From: Henricia sp. BOLD:AAB3569
Lineage: Eukaryota; Echinodermata; Asteroidea; Spinulosida; Echinasteridae
Assembly: GCA_037783545.1 (NCBI GenBank)
Contig: JBBELK010000370.1
Coordinates: 992,001 to 1,056,000 of the forward strand
Length of the DNA: 64,000 bases
Reading direction: 5' to 3'
Position numbers and translations under genes: made by a program. A model generated the notes under the pieces. The model worked only from the letters and a program-made list of their open reading frames with translations. It did no database searches and was not told the origin of the DNA. Shown here piece after piece: positions 42,825 through 57,800 of this stretch (position 1 is the stretch's first letter; each line of letters begins with the position of its first letter).

Positions 42825-45800
42825 CTACAAGAAAAGATTTCGGGGAGAAAAAGCAAAAATTTTAGCATTTGATATCCTAGAAAATGGGTGACTTTACAAA
42901 GGTACTTGAAATTTAGAAGATAAGAAGAAAAATCATTTACCAGGACAACTTTACTGATGATATACCACAATACAGCTGGCCAAAGCCTGCACTCAACAGG
43001 GCCGTATCCAGGATTTTGAAAAGGGGGAAGCGTGAAATTTTTAAGCTGATGACAATGAAATAGCGAGCGCGTAGCACGAAGCCCTGACGGCTTATAGATG
43101 GATTCTAGATGCTCTATGGTGCGATCTGAGGCAATATTTAACCACTTTAAGCAGGAAAAGTGTGCACAAAAAGTGGTTTTTTTTTGTTTTTTGTTTTGGG
43201 AAAAGGGGGGTGGGTGGCGTGCCCCCCCACGCCACCCTCTGGATCCGCCCCTGCTCAATATACAGTTGAACCTCAATAATAAAACAATGGTAATTCTAAA
43301 TTCTGCCTTATAACAAGGAAAAGTTAATTTCTAATAGGTTTGTTGAAAGGGACAACTTTTCCACCATCACTTTTGCCTCTCCCACTCCACTGCCATTGAC
43401 ATGTTTAATGGGTACTGGAACTTCATTTCGCAGCCCATAGGCTGAATTGCGTGGAAGTTTCGTCCACGTAAAAATCAAGATACATAGGTGGGTGGCGCCA
43501 CTGGCAGCAGATGGCCAGAGATACGGGTAATCCCCCTTACTCTTCATGAAAGAGTGCTCTGGGGTCTTTTAAGTGCATTACACAACACACTGGACCAACA
43601 TCCCTTCCATGAAGCAGTTGTGGTTAAATGCCTTGCTCAAGGGGCACAAATACAACGGCCGGGTAACAAACCCACAACACCAAGTTTTTACCCAAGTATC
43701 GTGAATCAACAACCCTTTGTTTACACCTCAAAGCTTACCTTATAGAGTAAAAAGATGACCAGGAGAAGCAGTAGCAAACCACCCAAGACTGCTAAGATAA
43801 TGACCCAGATGGGAACCCTCTTCACAACTGGCTCATCGGGACTGACAGTGGTTGAAACCTGCTCCAACAAAAATAGAAAAAAACGAGATTGAAAATATTG
43901 CTAGAAGAATGGACTGCTAAGATATGCGCACAGATGGGGACTTTTGACAACAGGTTCATCAGGACCGACGATGGTTGAAAACTGACCTAATAAAGATAGA
44001 AAAAAACGATAGAAAACATCGCAAGAACGACGGACGTCTAGGAATATCACAATGACAACAGGTTCATCTGGACTCACGATGATTGAAACTTGCTCCAACA
44101 AACCGAGATTCAAAACATCACATGAAGGACAGACTAGATAATTCACTCGGGGGCTAATTTCATAGCACTGCTTAAGTGCTACCTGAAAATGTGTGCTCAC
44201 TGTAGCACATGGCTGTGGCATGTTTAAGCATGTACGTGCTTGGAAACGAGAAGGGTTGCATCACTAGTGCTTCGCAAATTTTGCATCTGAAGCTAGCAAA
44301 CGTTTAGTAGTGCATACGGTTACAGTCTCCATTAAACACCTAGAGCCTCCATTAGCACAAAATCGGCTGCTAAACAGCTCCATGAAAATGGTCCCAGATC
44401 TCATTCTAGATGGTATTAGGCACCACTGTACCCCACTGTGGGTGGAGGGTGGTGGTGGTGGTGGTGGTGGTGGTGGTGGTGGTGAGGGTGGGGGGGGGAC
44501 GTGATTAGTGATGCATTTTTGTCCTACCTCCATTTTTACTTGAGGTAATTCCGATGGTTGGATCATGTACGGTAAATTTTGCACTGTGGCCTTGCCAGTT
44601 GAAGAGATCTCATACCGGTCAAAGGTCGTCTGTTTTAAAAAGAAAACGATACACAGAACAAATTAGATTTAAATCGGCACTTGAAAGATGATGGATATTA
44701 AGTTCTTTCTGTTGTCCTGGTTCGAATCCTGTCTTGCGTGGAGAAGCAATCACCAGAGCAAATATCACCATGTAACTACGTGATTGGTTACCGAGTTGTC
44801 AACAAAACAAACCAGGGCTGCGTTCCACTGGTTACAGTGCTTTTGTGCACTCGTCTATGAAAAGCCGGATACCAGTTATTGGCAAACGATGCAAACGTTT
44901 GCAATGTTCGCGTGTTTGGAACGCAGCCCTGGCCCAAATCAGTTCCACTGTAGCTCAATATATGCTTTATCAAGAGCGTTATAAAGGCCCCTGAAATGCT
45001 ACATAACCCTATCCAGTTTTTGCTGCACATTTTTAAACTTTGAAATTCGGAAACTTATTAAAAGAAGGCGCTGTTTAGGGCATGAAAGTAAAGATAAAAC
45101 AAATACTCAAACTGGAATCGCGGCAAGCTACTCAAGTTTCCACCTCAAGTGTTTTTTTCCTCTAAGGCTTACAACAGGCAACACGTAAAACAAGCCTAAA
45201 CAATCATGGGTTACAAAAGTTTCAGCAAGTTGGGGACAAAAAAAATAGTGCAATCTTTTGAGAACAGTCTAGTGTGATTTTCCTGTTTGCCTAATGTGAC
45301 ATCACAACTTTGCTCATGAATATGTCAATTTTCATAAACATAAAAATCAAAAACATTAATTTTAACCCCGAGACAGTTACGAAATTGAGTTTTAACCGTA
45401 TGGGTTAGTTGCACTGATAAAAATAGGGGTCCTTTTTAACACGTTGACTGCCGACTACGAGTATACTCATAGTTACAGGTGTACCGGATTCTGCCACTAC
45501 GAGTATACTCATAGAAAATGGGAACGCCCTGTGAAACTATGTTCGGCAGTCAACAGGTTAAGGGATCACTTGTGCCTAAACAATTTCAGGGGGAAAGTCT
45601 GTTCCTTCAATTTTGGTGAGTAGTGTACGCTACAGTGAAGTTACAGACTTCCCCTCCCTTACCTCAACAAACGAATTGTTCCAGAGCCTAGCCCAGAATT
45701 TGATGACTTCACTTTTCCCTCCTTTGAGTTCCTGAATGCTACAGCTGATGGTTATACAGGTGCTTGATGAGCAGTCAACGCTACCGACTTGTGGTAACGA

Positions 45801-48800
45801 TTGTTCAGCCTGTCGACGTCGCCGTTTGGAAGATGAGTAAGTGTCACCATTGCTGCCAAATGTTACGTTGCTTAGCTGGCTTTCCTCAAGCTGTGTATTA
45901 CCAGAAAAATCGCAAATTAGTCGCCCATTATAGGTTTTTAAAAACTGTTTTCTTGGAAAAAGCACTTGGTGCATATACCAGGTCGTGTATAGTCAAATTA
46001 CACCCATTTGTCACTTTGATATCTAATAAATACTGACCATGTTGAAAAGACAACATTTTGAAACTTTAGTCTACAGATATTTCAAGTTATTTTTAAGGCT
46101 GCTTAATACAAATTTCGCACAGTTTTAAAAGGTCTCGGCAGGACTTTTCAAAAGAAAAACTTCATAATTGAATATACATTTATCTTAACACTACTAAGAG
46201 AACAGCACGGATAATGGACGGCCACTTTTCAGTGTCATGCAGAAAAAGCAACTTTTGCCTAACTTACCGTAAGATTGAGTGGGTTGACCGCACTCAATCC
46301 TTGACATGTCGTCCCTGCACTGGGCTCAATGCCGATCAAATACAACAAGTAGTTATCGTCCTCGTCCACCATCGGCCAGGATATGTCCAAGGAAATCTTG
46401 CCAGCATTACTGGGCCCACTGTTGCTCACCTGAGCAACAAAACGAAACATTGGCAAAGAGGGGGGAAATTATTATTTTTTAAAATTAAATTTAAAAAATA
46501 AAACACTGAAACAACATTACTGTGGAATAATGCAGTTTAGGGGTCTGATGCATAGTACCCAAAACCTGTTTACCTCTACAGGTGGTTGGTTTTATAACCC
46601 AAGACCATGTCCATGGTGCATGTGCCCTTAGGCAAGACACTTTGCTATGAATTGCCTCTCCACTTGGGAGTAAAGGGGAGGGTAGTGAATGTGATGTGCG
46701 AATAAGCCAGTACTGGCAGCCAGGGCTGCATACTCCCCAGTGGGTTGAAATGGTTTGAGTGATAATTGAGCCCAATATGAGTGGTTCTAGGACCAATTTT
46801 ATAAAGCTGTTTAGCAAAACAAATTGCTTAATCCAAACCCCGTTTGCTTTTTAAAAATGGGCCAATAGTCAAAATTGTATGTAAATTTGTGTTCTTAGCA
46901 AGAATAGCAGAACACCAGTCAATTGTAATACACATTGCATAAGATTTTGACTGCTAATCCATTTTTATAAAGCAAACAGATTTTGGATTAAGCAATTTTT
47001 GTTTTGGCTGAACAGTTTTATGAAGTGGATTTGTGTGCAATTTAAAACAATTAAATGTTTTTCATCCATTAATTTGTACAAATATTTCGGACCTGCTTAT
47101 TATGCAACCTCACCTCATACACATGAACGACAAGTGGTCCAGCTTCACTATCCTTTGTGATCGCTGGGTTGATTGTACCTTCTGGAGTGTAGGCGACTTG
47201 GGCTGGTATTGATCGGCTGTGCATAATCAATACACCAATATGTAATCAATAATACATAATCAATATGCCAATGTATAATCTACTCATCAAAAATGCTCTC
47301 AGAAATGAATCAACCAAACTTTGGACGAGAAAAACAAATTGTAAGGCCCTTATTGGGATTCGAACCCGAGACCTTTAACTCACTGGGCAGATGCTCTACC
47401 AGCTGAACTTCAAGTTTTACCTATGAACCTATTTTTTTTTGTGTCGCATGGGAGCGCAACTGGGCAAAGTAACAAATGCAATATTGCGTTCTTTACTTAG
47501 AAATAAATACAAGAGATGTATATGAAAAATGTAAATACCAAAAAAATGCTAATTGTACTACCAAAAAAGGGAGATCCAAGGTGCTTGAAAACTTCCGCCG
47601 CGTTTTGCACAGATTTATAAAAACTTTTCCAAACGGGCACAGCACAGAAATTTACTTGAGTGCATAAGTATTTTTTATATAACGCCCAAGTAGATCCCTG
47701 TCATTTGATTGGACAATAGCAGGTCACATGGCGTTAAATAATTTTACCATTTAAAGCTACGTCACCAACCCTGCATTTTTGTTCCATACGATTTTTTCCA
47801 TTGCACGGCCTGCCTCTTTCCGTTGCACGCGCGCACACTGCATGCATTTTTAGGAGTTTCCATAAATCATCACTCGCAATGCATCCATCTTGGTTTGGTT
47901 AGTATTGCCACAGAAAAGTGTTGCCTTATTGAATGGGTAAAAACCCCTACAACTTTTTCCCCTGGAAAATTTATCCATAAAATCATAATAGTTATCCGCT
48001 CTGCAAGAAAGGCCCTTAGGTCGCACAGGCTAGGTCCAGTTTTTGCGACCATAAGAAAAAATCTGCAGCAGATTCACGCTCTTTAAAATACAAAAACGCA
48101 ATGGAAATTCCACGCGGAACACAGGCATTCCATTTTAATGAACATAGATCTGCCACAAATTTCTTCTTATGGTCGTGAAAACTTGTCCTAGTCTGCATGA
48201 CTTAAGGGCCCTTCTTTGCAGTGCAGGTCACAAATGTAGTATTGGCCTACCCGAGCAGCACAAGGTCGACACGGGCCTTAACGCCCAGGGTAAAATTGGC
48301 ATAGTTATTGGTCATCTGGTCTGCCGAGGCTTCCAAATTCGCACTGAAAAATAATAAAAAATACATGTAAATAAATTAATGAAATAAATAGACTAGTACT
48401 AAAGCGTGACATTAGTTGCCATGATATATGGGTCTAAATGTTCACTGGTAATCTAAAACGCTCATTGGTAAAGTGCAGGGAAAACAGTTGAATGGTTTTA
48501 GCGTAGATCCAGTAACCTTAACAGGACTCAAAGGGCAACGTTTTCACTTTACTAGTCTATAGGCCAGATTGAATATACATTCAAAATGTCTTTTCACACC
48601 ATTGTCATTTCACCACTGTCCTGCATGTGTACAGTTTCAACCCAGGACAACCGTATACTGCATTACTATACCTCATAAATATTCATCAGGCAGCCGCTGT
48701 ATTTCAATGGTTCATTCCAGCAACTCAGCAGAGTGATAGTATTGATTGCTTTCCGTGACGTAGCACATTCGGGAATGTTTGGTGGTCAACAGTCACGCGT

Positions 48801-51800
48801 ACATGCGCGCGCCAATAGACACACATGAACACGCGTAAAAAATACTCACCAGCATACTTTCATTCGAAGATGCCGCATGCACGCACTGCGATGCGTTTAA
48901 ATTATTGAGCATGCACAGTGATGCACTACAGCTTGTAAAAACGAAAGTGCTTCTACTTGATCACAATTTTTAGCCTGAAGAAATACATTTTTATCTTTAT
49001 CGATACAACAGCCATGGCGCAACAACAAAGTTAAGCAACAGAGGTAAGTGCAACCAATGCGCTTTTCGCCGGTTATCACTCAGGCCACGAAAAATAACAA
49101 CCAAAATGGTGGATGGAAGGCGTGACGTCACCGGAAAGCAATCATTACAAATATTGACTTTAATGAGGGGCATGGTTAAGATTATAGGCCCAAGGTGATC
49201 TCGAAGCCATGATTATGGGAAAAATGGTCTCGGTGACCAAAAATAACACAAACTTTACCTTGTAGCCGAGAGTGCAAACACCACCGAGGATTTGTCACCA
49301 CTAAGCTGAAAGCTAGAAAATTTCAGTCCGAAGTCAACCTGCGATTGAAAAGAAACCGTTTGTATACTTCATTAAAAATATATTGATTAAGGTCGGTTTA
49401 AAGTAAAATTCATCATGTAAAATATTTGCATAAATCTGCTTCCCACAGCAGCCGATTTCACGCAACTTTTGAAAATGGCACAGGCAACATAGCTTGTGCC
49501 TAATTATCACAGGAATGTTGCGCAACTTATGCAATACAAATTTGCGCAAGTGGGCTTACGCAGTGCCTTAGGTTTCTTGAAATCAACTGCAGAAGTGTTC
49601 TGTGTGGTAAAAAGTACATGGGATGACATGTACATTTAAAGACCCTATAGATGATCTGTTTTTGAGTGATTCTGGGAATAAAACTATTATAAATCAAAAG
49701 AAAGACTTTAACAAATTAATCCGAAGAAATTTCAGCTCTGTCAAATGTACCACGTTTTCCAAAAACATGAAAATCCATATGCCTTTTACCGGTCTTGGCG
49801 GGGCGTTTCAAATATTCGTTCTCAGTCGGTCGCGTACTCTGTCGCTCGTGTCATGCACTCTGTGGAGTGCGTCATACTGCGTGTGTGGACGACCCACGCG
49901 ATGCATTAACAGCATACACGCAGTACACGGCGCCCATTTCGGACCATCTTCATGGACTATTTTCTGGTAAAATTATATCATCTCGGGCGGAAACATTCCA
50001 TTGGATAGTTGCTACCAGTTCAATCTTTACTTTGATTAAGGTTGTCCTTGTCAACTCGTTAATTAACTTTTGGGGTCATTGCAAATGATACAGTGGGCCT
50101 TTAATTACGATTTGTTTTGCCCTACCCGACATAACTTCATAGCACTGTACGCTCAGTCAGGGCAAAACGAACCCTAGTTGATAATCATTCTCCCTGAAGC
50201 AAGCCAAATCGCATTTTTTGCTAAATGATTCAAACAGGCTACTCAACACTGGTCAGCTCAGTGGTCGAGTAGTTAAGACATCCGTCTTGTATGCAGGAGG
50301 TCGTGGGTTCGAGTCCACCCGAGCAGGCTGGGAAATTTTCCGCAGTGTCTTGGGGAAGCACCCAGCTTGAGTGCTAACCATTGGGTAGGTATACTTTTTG
50401 ATATATACAGGGATGTGATTGTTCCGGTTTTTTTCCGGAACTTTGTTTTGTCTCATTGGTTTGTGACAGATTATTCCGGGAAAAACCAAACAAATCACAT
50501 CCCTGTATATCCTATTGAGCTTGACTTAAGCACTATTTTATGGTCACAGCATGCTTAAACATGCACGTACTAGGAGATGGCTATTATTGCAGAAGATGCT
50601 TACCGCTTTGTTGTTTTGTCTCACCTGATAATTATGCCTAAGAGGGTTTCCAATGTCGCAGATGATGGTGTCTGCTTGTCTGTCGTTGGAGCAAGTCACT
50701 GAAAAATCCTGCATCACAAACAGTCAAGTTTACTTTTAAGCATTTTTATAAGTGAAACAAATGAGTTAACAGAAATATATGCAGCCTGCCTGATAGTCTA
50801 GGTTTGCCGTGGGAAATATGGGTGACACTTAATAATAATAATGATTAGATTTGTATAGCGCACATATCGACCCTGCAGGGTGCTCCTGGCGCTGTTGCCA
50901 TTATTACCGCTGCCATCAGGGAATCACCAGAACCATTTCGCTTCAACTAGGTGGCTGCTGGTCAGGCGCACAACCCTATCAGCAGTTAGATTGTGGCATT
51001 CCCCTTAACAGCTTCCCATATATCGCTTGGGTTGACGAGGCAACTGGGATTAAGTGCCTTGCCCAGGTACACAGACACGTTGGTCGAAGTGGGGCTCGAA
51101 CCCCCAACCTCTGATTGGGAGTCTCGCTTCATACCCACTAGACCACACGCGCTCCACACACTTGCACTAGGGTTTAAAGGTGCACTCACCACGTGGAGGT
51201 CTAGTGGATAGCTTGTTGGACTATTGGTCCACAGGTCCATGGTTCGAAACCTGGCCATGGCACCGCGTTATGTCCTTGGACAAGACACTCCACGTCGTCT
51301 CTCTCCACCAAGACGTATAAATGGGTACCAGCAAATACGGTTGGGGAGACCCAACTAGTTGCTGGGGGTAGACCTACGATGGACTGGCATCCCATCCAGG
51401 AGGATCAGTACATGTTGCGCGTAAGCCGCACGGGACGACATGCTCCCAGGGAGTTAATAATTTATATTATTAAGCCCAATGATCAGGGGCAATAGTGCCA
51501 CAGTGCCTTGAGCATTCTTGGGATGGATGTGTGTGTTATAAATGTCTCCATTATTAATATTAATATGAATTTCAAACTTACGACTTGTTTCCTATCAACA
51601 CGCACAAACTGTAGACCTTGAGGTACAACCACCTTCAGCATTGCCAAGAACGCATCTTCACCCTTGTTAGTTACGACAACGTTCATTGTTACTGTGTCAC
51701 TGCCACCTATATGAAGCTCTGCTGTAGATCTGTAGATGAAAAAAATGGAGGGGAAAAATGAATTAGGAGAGTTACATGAATAGCCCACAAGCGAAATGAT

Positions 51801-54800
51801 GTAACAATACCTCTCTGCGCAAAGCATGATGGGCTTAAATACCGAATTAAGGCAGTATTCAATTCAATACTTAAATTAAGTAAAAACTTTACTTAGTATT
51901 TGGCTTGGCTAAGAAAATGACCTATCTCGTATTCAAAGCCTTCTAAGAATTTTACTTTAGTAAGTAAAATACTTAGGTAAATTGTGACGTTACAAATTAA
52001 CGCAGAGCGCAGAACTCCCTAAACAGCCAATCGAATACAGCGTGGGACGCATTATGAACAGCGCCTTCTCATAAGCGTTTTTCTCACGCAAAACGCACAA
52101 CACGCGCACCAAAACAAAACTGGTCTAAACCGGTTGCAGTATGCGTGTGATGTATGTAAAAAATTGCTTAAGTGTGCTTTCATGCCTTCTCAAATTTAAG
52201 TAAAATACTTTTCCAAAAAGAACCATTTGAATACCAAATATTCTAAGTATTTTTCTAAAGTAAAAAACTTAGCCACTTGCGAATTGAATACCGATTTTGG
52301 CTAAGTATTTTACTTTAGCCAAAAACTAAGTTAAATTCTTAAATATTTGGTACTGAATTGAATACCGCCCAGGAGCTCATTGTGTTTGTGTTGAGTACGT
52401 CAAATTCACTGTAGTTTTTATCTTGGTCTTTAACCGAGTGGAATGCAGTTAGCCCCTGACACTAGAGCCACATCCGAAGAGTGGAGTGTTTTTGCTAACA
52501 CAATGTTACTTTACCGAAGCGCCTATGACAGACCAATGCTATACTCCATAGGCTATTTCATTCGAGTTCTCTAAACAATACCATGAACTTGTGCACATCG
52601 TGGTTTTGTTTACATTGTTGACGTCATCTCTCATTCCTTTCACATACACTCTTAGTATCCACTAGACCAATCTAAATTTGTGTTGCTATGTGGTGCACAC
52701 AGCAGGTGTGAAGTACAGTATTAATACCGTGTTCACCGTAGGATGGAATGGCATAAGGCAGCCAGACTGTTGATTGCTAGGCAATGGTGTGCACCACATA
52801 GCAATAATAGCATAGTATCTGACTTTCTAAACTGTACCTCCATTTCAAAGTGAAGAATTCGTTGTACCAGCCATTTTGCAAATGTTACACGGAGAAGTCT
52901 AATTAGAACAGTGGTCTGAATGTTTTCTTTTGTGAGGACATGTGGAATGCATCGTTCCGAGTTTGCCTAGTTAGCCCCACCCCCTTGGATATTGTTGCTA
53001 TGGCTCACACGCTATCGTCAAAATGGCGACACACAACGCACAAAGCAATGGAACTTTCAACGGAAAGCACAGATTCATTGGAGAAAACTCAAAGGTATTC
53101 ATGTTTCATGGGTCGACAGTTATCTTAGATCACACCGAGTAAAGGGCCAGTAATACAGGGATGTCATATCATGACATACGTGCTTTCGTACCTTTGAACA
53201 ACGAAACAACCGGCCTTGAAACCAAAAATTCACCCGGATCATCGCATGCAACACGGTACAAATTGTATGGGGCAGAACATCACGTGATGTTGCGAGACCG
53301 TGCATATTGACCTATGTGGGTGATGTCTGCTAGCCCTGTTGTGATTGGTCGGCGGGTTCGGTTGATTGACAGGTCGGAACTATGCATTGGAAAGTTTCTC
53401 TACCTAAAAGCTAGAAAACTACTTACGCTGTAGCCTTAAGTACCAGATCAGGAATGCAGACATTGTCCTTGCAGTTATTGTTAATGTAAACCTTTGGAGG
53501 AGAAAAAAACAAAACAAATTATAACGGCATCTATTTTCCATTATGCTAATCTTTATTCGAGTCTTTCCACAGTAAAGGGGCCATTTTGGCAACACAGACC
53601 ATATTTTCCAGAAAATACCTTTGTCTGGTCTCAAAATTAAATAAATAAGTTTCAGTTCTGAAAAGATAACTTGGGCCCAAAAAGGGTTACAATTTCCAAT
53701 ATACGCTTGTAACCGGGACGGACACTTGTTACATTTTAGGCCGTCCCGTTTAGAGCGCACACATATATTGGAAATTTGTACACAGGGTTTTTAGAAAGAC
53801 ATGTCACACTATTTGTAGTTCTTATATAGCGCATTTCAGATCTGACAGATCTCTCAATGCACTTTCTGCATTATTACCCCTGGTCATTGGGCTCAGTAAC
53901 ATCATTCCTTAATCCTCAGCTCCCTGGGGAGTATGCAGTCCCGTGCAGCTTATGCGCACAGGGACTAATCAAACACATCAGCTTTCACTATCCTCACAGG
54001 TACCCATTTCCTCCTGGGTTGAGAGAGGTAATGTGGCAAAGTGCCTTGCCCAAGAGCACACACAATATGGACAAGCCAGGGTGGGATTTTAATAGTGAGT
54101 GTTCATTACAGTTTAACAAAGTGATATATTAATTAGAGTTTGTTTTGCCCTTACCCAATGTAACTTGATCAGCACTGTTATATTCAACGCTTCCCAAAGA
54201 AACTAATAGGAGAACTTTGGTGTGCTTGGGTGGGACTTGAACCCACGATCTTCTACATACAATTTCTAAAACACCGTTCCAGAATGAAATTTGTGGATGC
54301 ACGTATCCTTGGTAATTCTCAACACACAAGACATTTCAAGAAAAATGTGAAATAAGTGATACATTTATTGCCGAGCATCCTGTTACAGGGCATTAATTTG
54401 ATTTTTATGTTATTTTGAAACGCCCCTTTTACCTGTTTTGTTGTGAGTGAAGAGGAATCCGAGTTTAGGAAGGGCTGGAGCTCATATGGCTGGAATACTG
54501 CATCCTCATCATTTAGGGCATACTCCAGGTTCACCGAAATTGGCCGCAGTTTGTCTCGAATACCCATCTGTTAAATAGCCAAGGAAATAAAACAATCATA
54601 TAGCTAGCAAAATTATTAGACAAATTGCCTTATAATACGGATCCAGCCTCTTTTTAACAAAAAATACAAAAATCAGAAAATAAAATTGAGTAAAAACAAA
54701 CACGTGCCAAAGCATTTTTTGTCTAGCTCTTTTCAGCATTATGCAAGTATGGTCACATATACTACATGTAATTAACAAGGGCACAAGGAATCACATGATG

Positions 54801-57800
54801 AAGTTACTGAGTGCTGATTGGTCTGCAGCAAGAAGCATGCTACGCTGCAAAGAACACAGAAGTGGGCGTGTTTAATGGATATAATTTGCCTAAAAATGGT
54901 GCAATATGTTCACCATACATCTAGTGCATTTCCAGAGAACATGTCTAAATTTCACAGCGGGTTTGGGTGGGACTCGAACCACGATCTCCAACCTGCACAC
55001 CAGGGAGATATGTCTCAGCACAGATTGCCAGTGCTGAACAGCAGGTTCGAATATCAAGAAATGAGCTTGATGCTTTCAAGTTTGGTTGTCACATGATGGA
55101 GAACAATTCGGACTCTTACCCTGACGTAGGCCAAGGTGACACGGCAATATTCCTCGTCTTTTGTTAGCGTCATTTTGCTCGTATGTCGGTTGGTTCCCTG
55201 CGCCGTGCCATTAGCGAAGAGCGACCTCGGGCTCACCATTTGCAAGGTGTCCAGTGATATCGTGTACTGTATTTCTGTAAATGTGGCAGATAATTCGGCA
55301 TAGGAATCAAATTTGACAGAGCCCGAGTAATACAGATAATCAGAAAGCTAAACAGATTTGATGATGCAAATTCCTGAAGATTCTCAAAGAAATTATATTA
55401 AAAACTTCAAAAATACATCCCTGAAAAATAAACAAATGACTGCAGTTATTACTGCTAAGCAGGAGTATCTTTTGGAACGGCAAAACCCTAAGCAGACTAT
55501 CTAGTCTAGAAAGTAAAAGTTGTCCAGCACAAGTCCATCTCAAGTCCGTCTTTAGGCTGTCCCAGGATGAACACGCACAAAAGAATGTCTTTGTTGCAGT
55601 TCATTTGAATGGCTTGTAACTTGATTTAGAACCTGGGGACTTGCGGTGGACTCGTGAACCTTGGCTTGTGATGGGTTTAACTACAACCCTGCAAATTTGC
55701 TCCGTCCTAAAAGAAACTTGTTCAGAGTGGCTATATATAAGCCCTGCAATATCTTGGGGCGTGTTTGTTTCATGACAGATCCGAATCTAGATCCCGATCC
55801 CGATCCGCTTTACCGCGCAGAAACAAACGAAACCGCTCTCAACTCGGGTCTCAAATCACGTGAACTGCAATTTATTTACAAAATTTGTCAAATTTCTGTT
55901 CCAAATTTCTCCCACGACATTCGTCGTAAATAAACAAGCATTCTAAATTTGTTTGTATCGTGTGTTGCCTCTGAAAACTGAAACGACACGGTTTTACTCA
56001 CACAAAATCTTCGCGATGTTTACGTCGCCATTTTGGATCTAGCGCTGAACCATCTCTCGAGAAGGATTCCACAGATCACAGATCTCGATCAGGATGTGCG
56101 CGAAGTGAACGAGTTCACTTTGGATCTGCGCAGATCTGAATCTGGATCCGTCCGAAACAAACACGCCCTAAGTCTGTTCTATGACAAAGGAAGAGTACTA
56201 CTTACTTGCAGAGTCTGGGAGATGCTTCCCTCGGTATGTAAAACAGTACGTTATTTCAAAACTGCAAATGAACATATGAAAACATTCAACAAGCACTGTG
56301 ATATTGATTAGCAAGTGTAATTTCAAGCATTCAACTCGATCCACATTTGGTACTCAATTTATCAATAAGAAACCCATTTTTATGGTTCGTCAGCGCATGG
56401 ATTGCATATGATGTTTTTGCAAAGTTGCCATGATTGACCAGTAGCATAGAAACTTATATTACGGGGCAAAAATTATTTCCCTGTTTTTTCCCATGGTACA
56501 TCACTTGAAACGGACTAAATTATAGCACTCTGATACATTCTAAAGCTGCAAAAATTGCAGGATTTTAAGAAATCTTAAGAAATATTGATAAGACATATGA
56601 AGACGTTTTGGGCTCTAATTATTTCACCTTTTTCATTAGAGGCCGTATGAATGACAGTTATTTTGCCCCTTATTATGATGCCTTTAATTAATTTGTTCCA
56701 TGAAACAGTTGGGAGTGATAAGTTTTAAGATTTTGTGAAGAAACACTTAGAAGTCTTTTTAGCGTGCCTCCTATGTTTTGAACACAAGGTCTGATGCCAT
56801 AATCAACTAGATTCTTTCCGATGTTTGTTTGTTTGCTAACCTATGACAAGCTAACCTATGACAAACTAACCTTGTTGCATAGGACCCATCCGGTAACTGA
56901 TGTGTTTTATTATCCAAGTTGATGCCTTCTGGGGTAATGGACAGGAATGCATTCAACAAAATAACTGGTCTTGCCCTGTAAACAAATAGTGGGAAAAACA
57001 ACTAACAAAATTAAACAAACAAAAACCACTGAAAGAAGAACAAGTGTGTTGACTTCCAATGTGAAGCTAATATTGACTATCCACTTGAAATAAACTGTTA
57101 TATTTGTTATACTGTACCTCATACATACAGTTGAAGTCAGAAGTTTAAATGCAACTGTATGCAACCATGTGTTAAAACTGGTGTGCTTAAACTTGCGTCG
57201 TCACCATTTTTGTAACAGTCTTTACTTTGTGGAATGCATAGTTCCGAGATTGCCCAGTTAACCCCGCCCCCCTTGGATATTGTTGCTATGCCTCACACGC
57301 TATCGTCAAAATGTCCACACACACTGCACAAATCAATGGGATTTCAACGGAAAGCACAGATTCATTGGAGAAAACTCGAAGGTATTCATATTTCAGGGTC
57401 GACAGTTACCGTAGCACGCACTTAGTAAAAGGCCAGTGATACAGAGATGTCATATATTCATAACAATTTGCTTTCTTACCTTTGAACAGCGAATAGCCCG
57501 GCCTTGAAACCAAAAATTCACCCGGAACGCCGCGTACAAAGTATGGGCAGAAAATCGCGTGATGTTGGTTTGTGAGGCAATGCACTTTGACCTATGTGGG
57601 CGCTGTCTGCTAGCTCTGTTGTGATTGGTCGGCGGGTTCGGTTGATTGACAGGTCGGAATTATACATTCCTCACGTGCATGCAGTACATAGCTTGCACAC
57701 ATTGCAATGGTTCCGTTAGCCCTGTTGGGAACTTGACTCACAATTTAATATTGTGAGTTTGAGTCCTAATGCGACCAATGCTTTGTGTCCTTCTGCAACG

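Noticed and set aside
42710..43276. 188-residue minus-strand open frame
   Set aside because: Runs through a hAT-like MITE and an intron into the integrin last exon in a different frame from the real tail. Chance frame.
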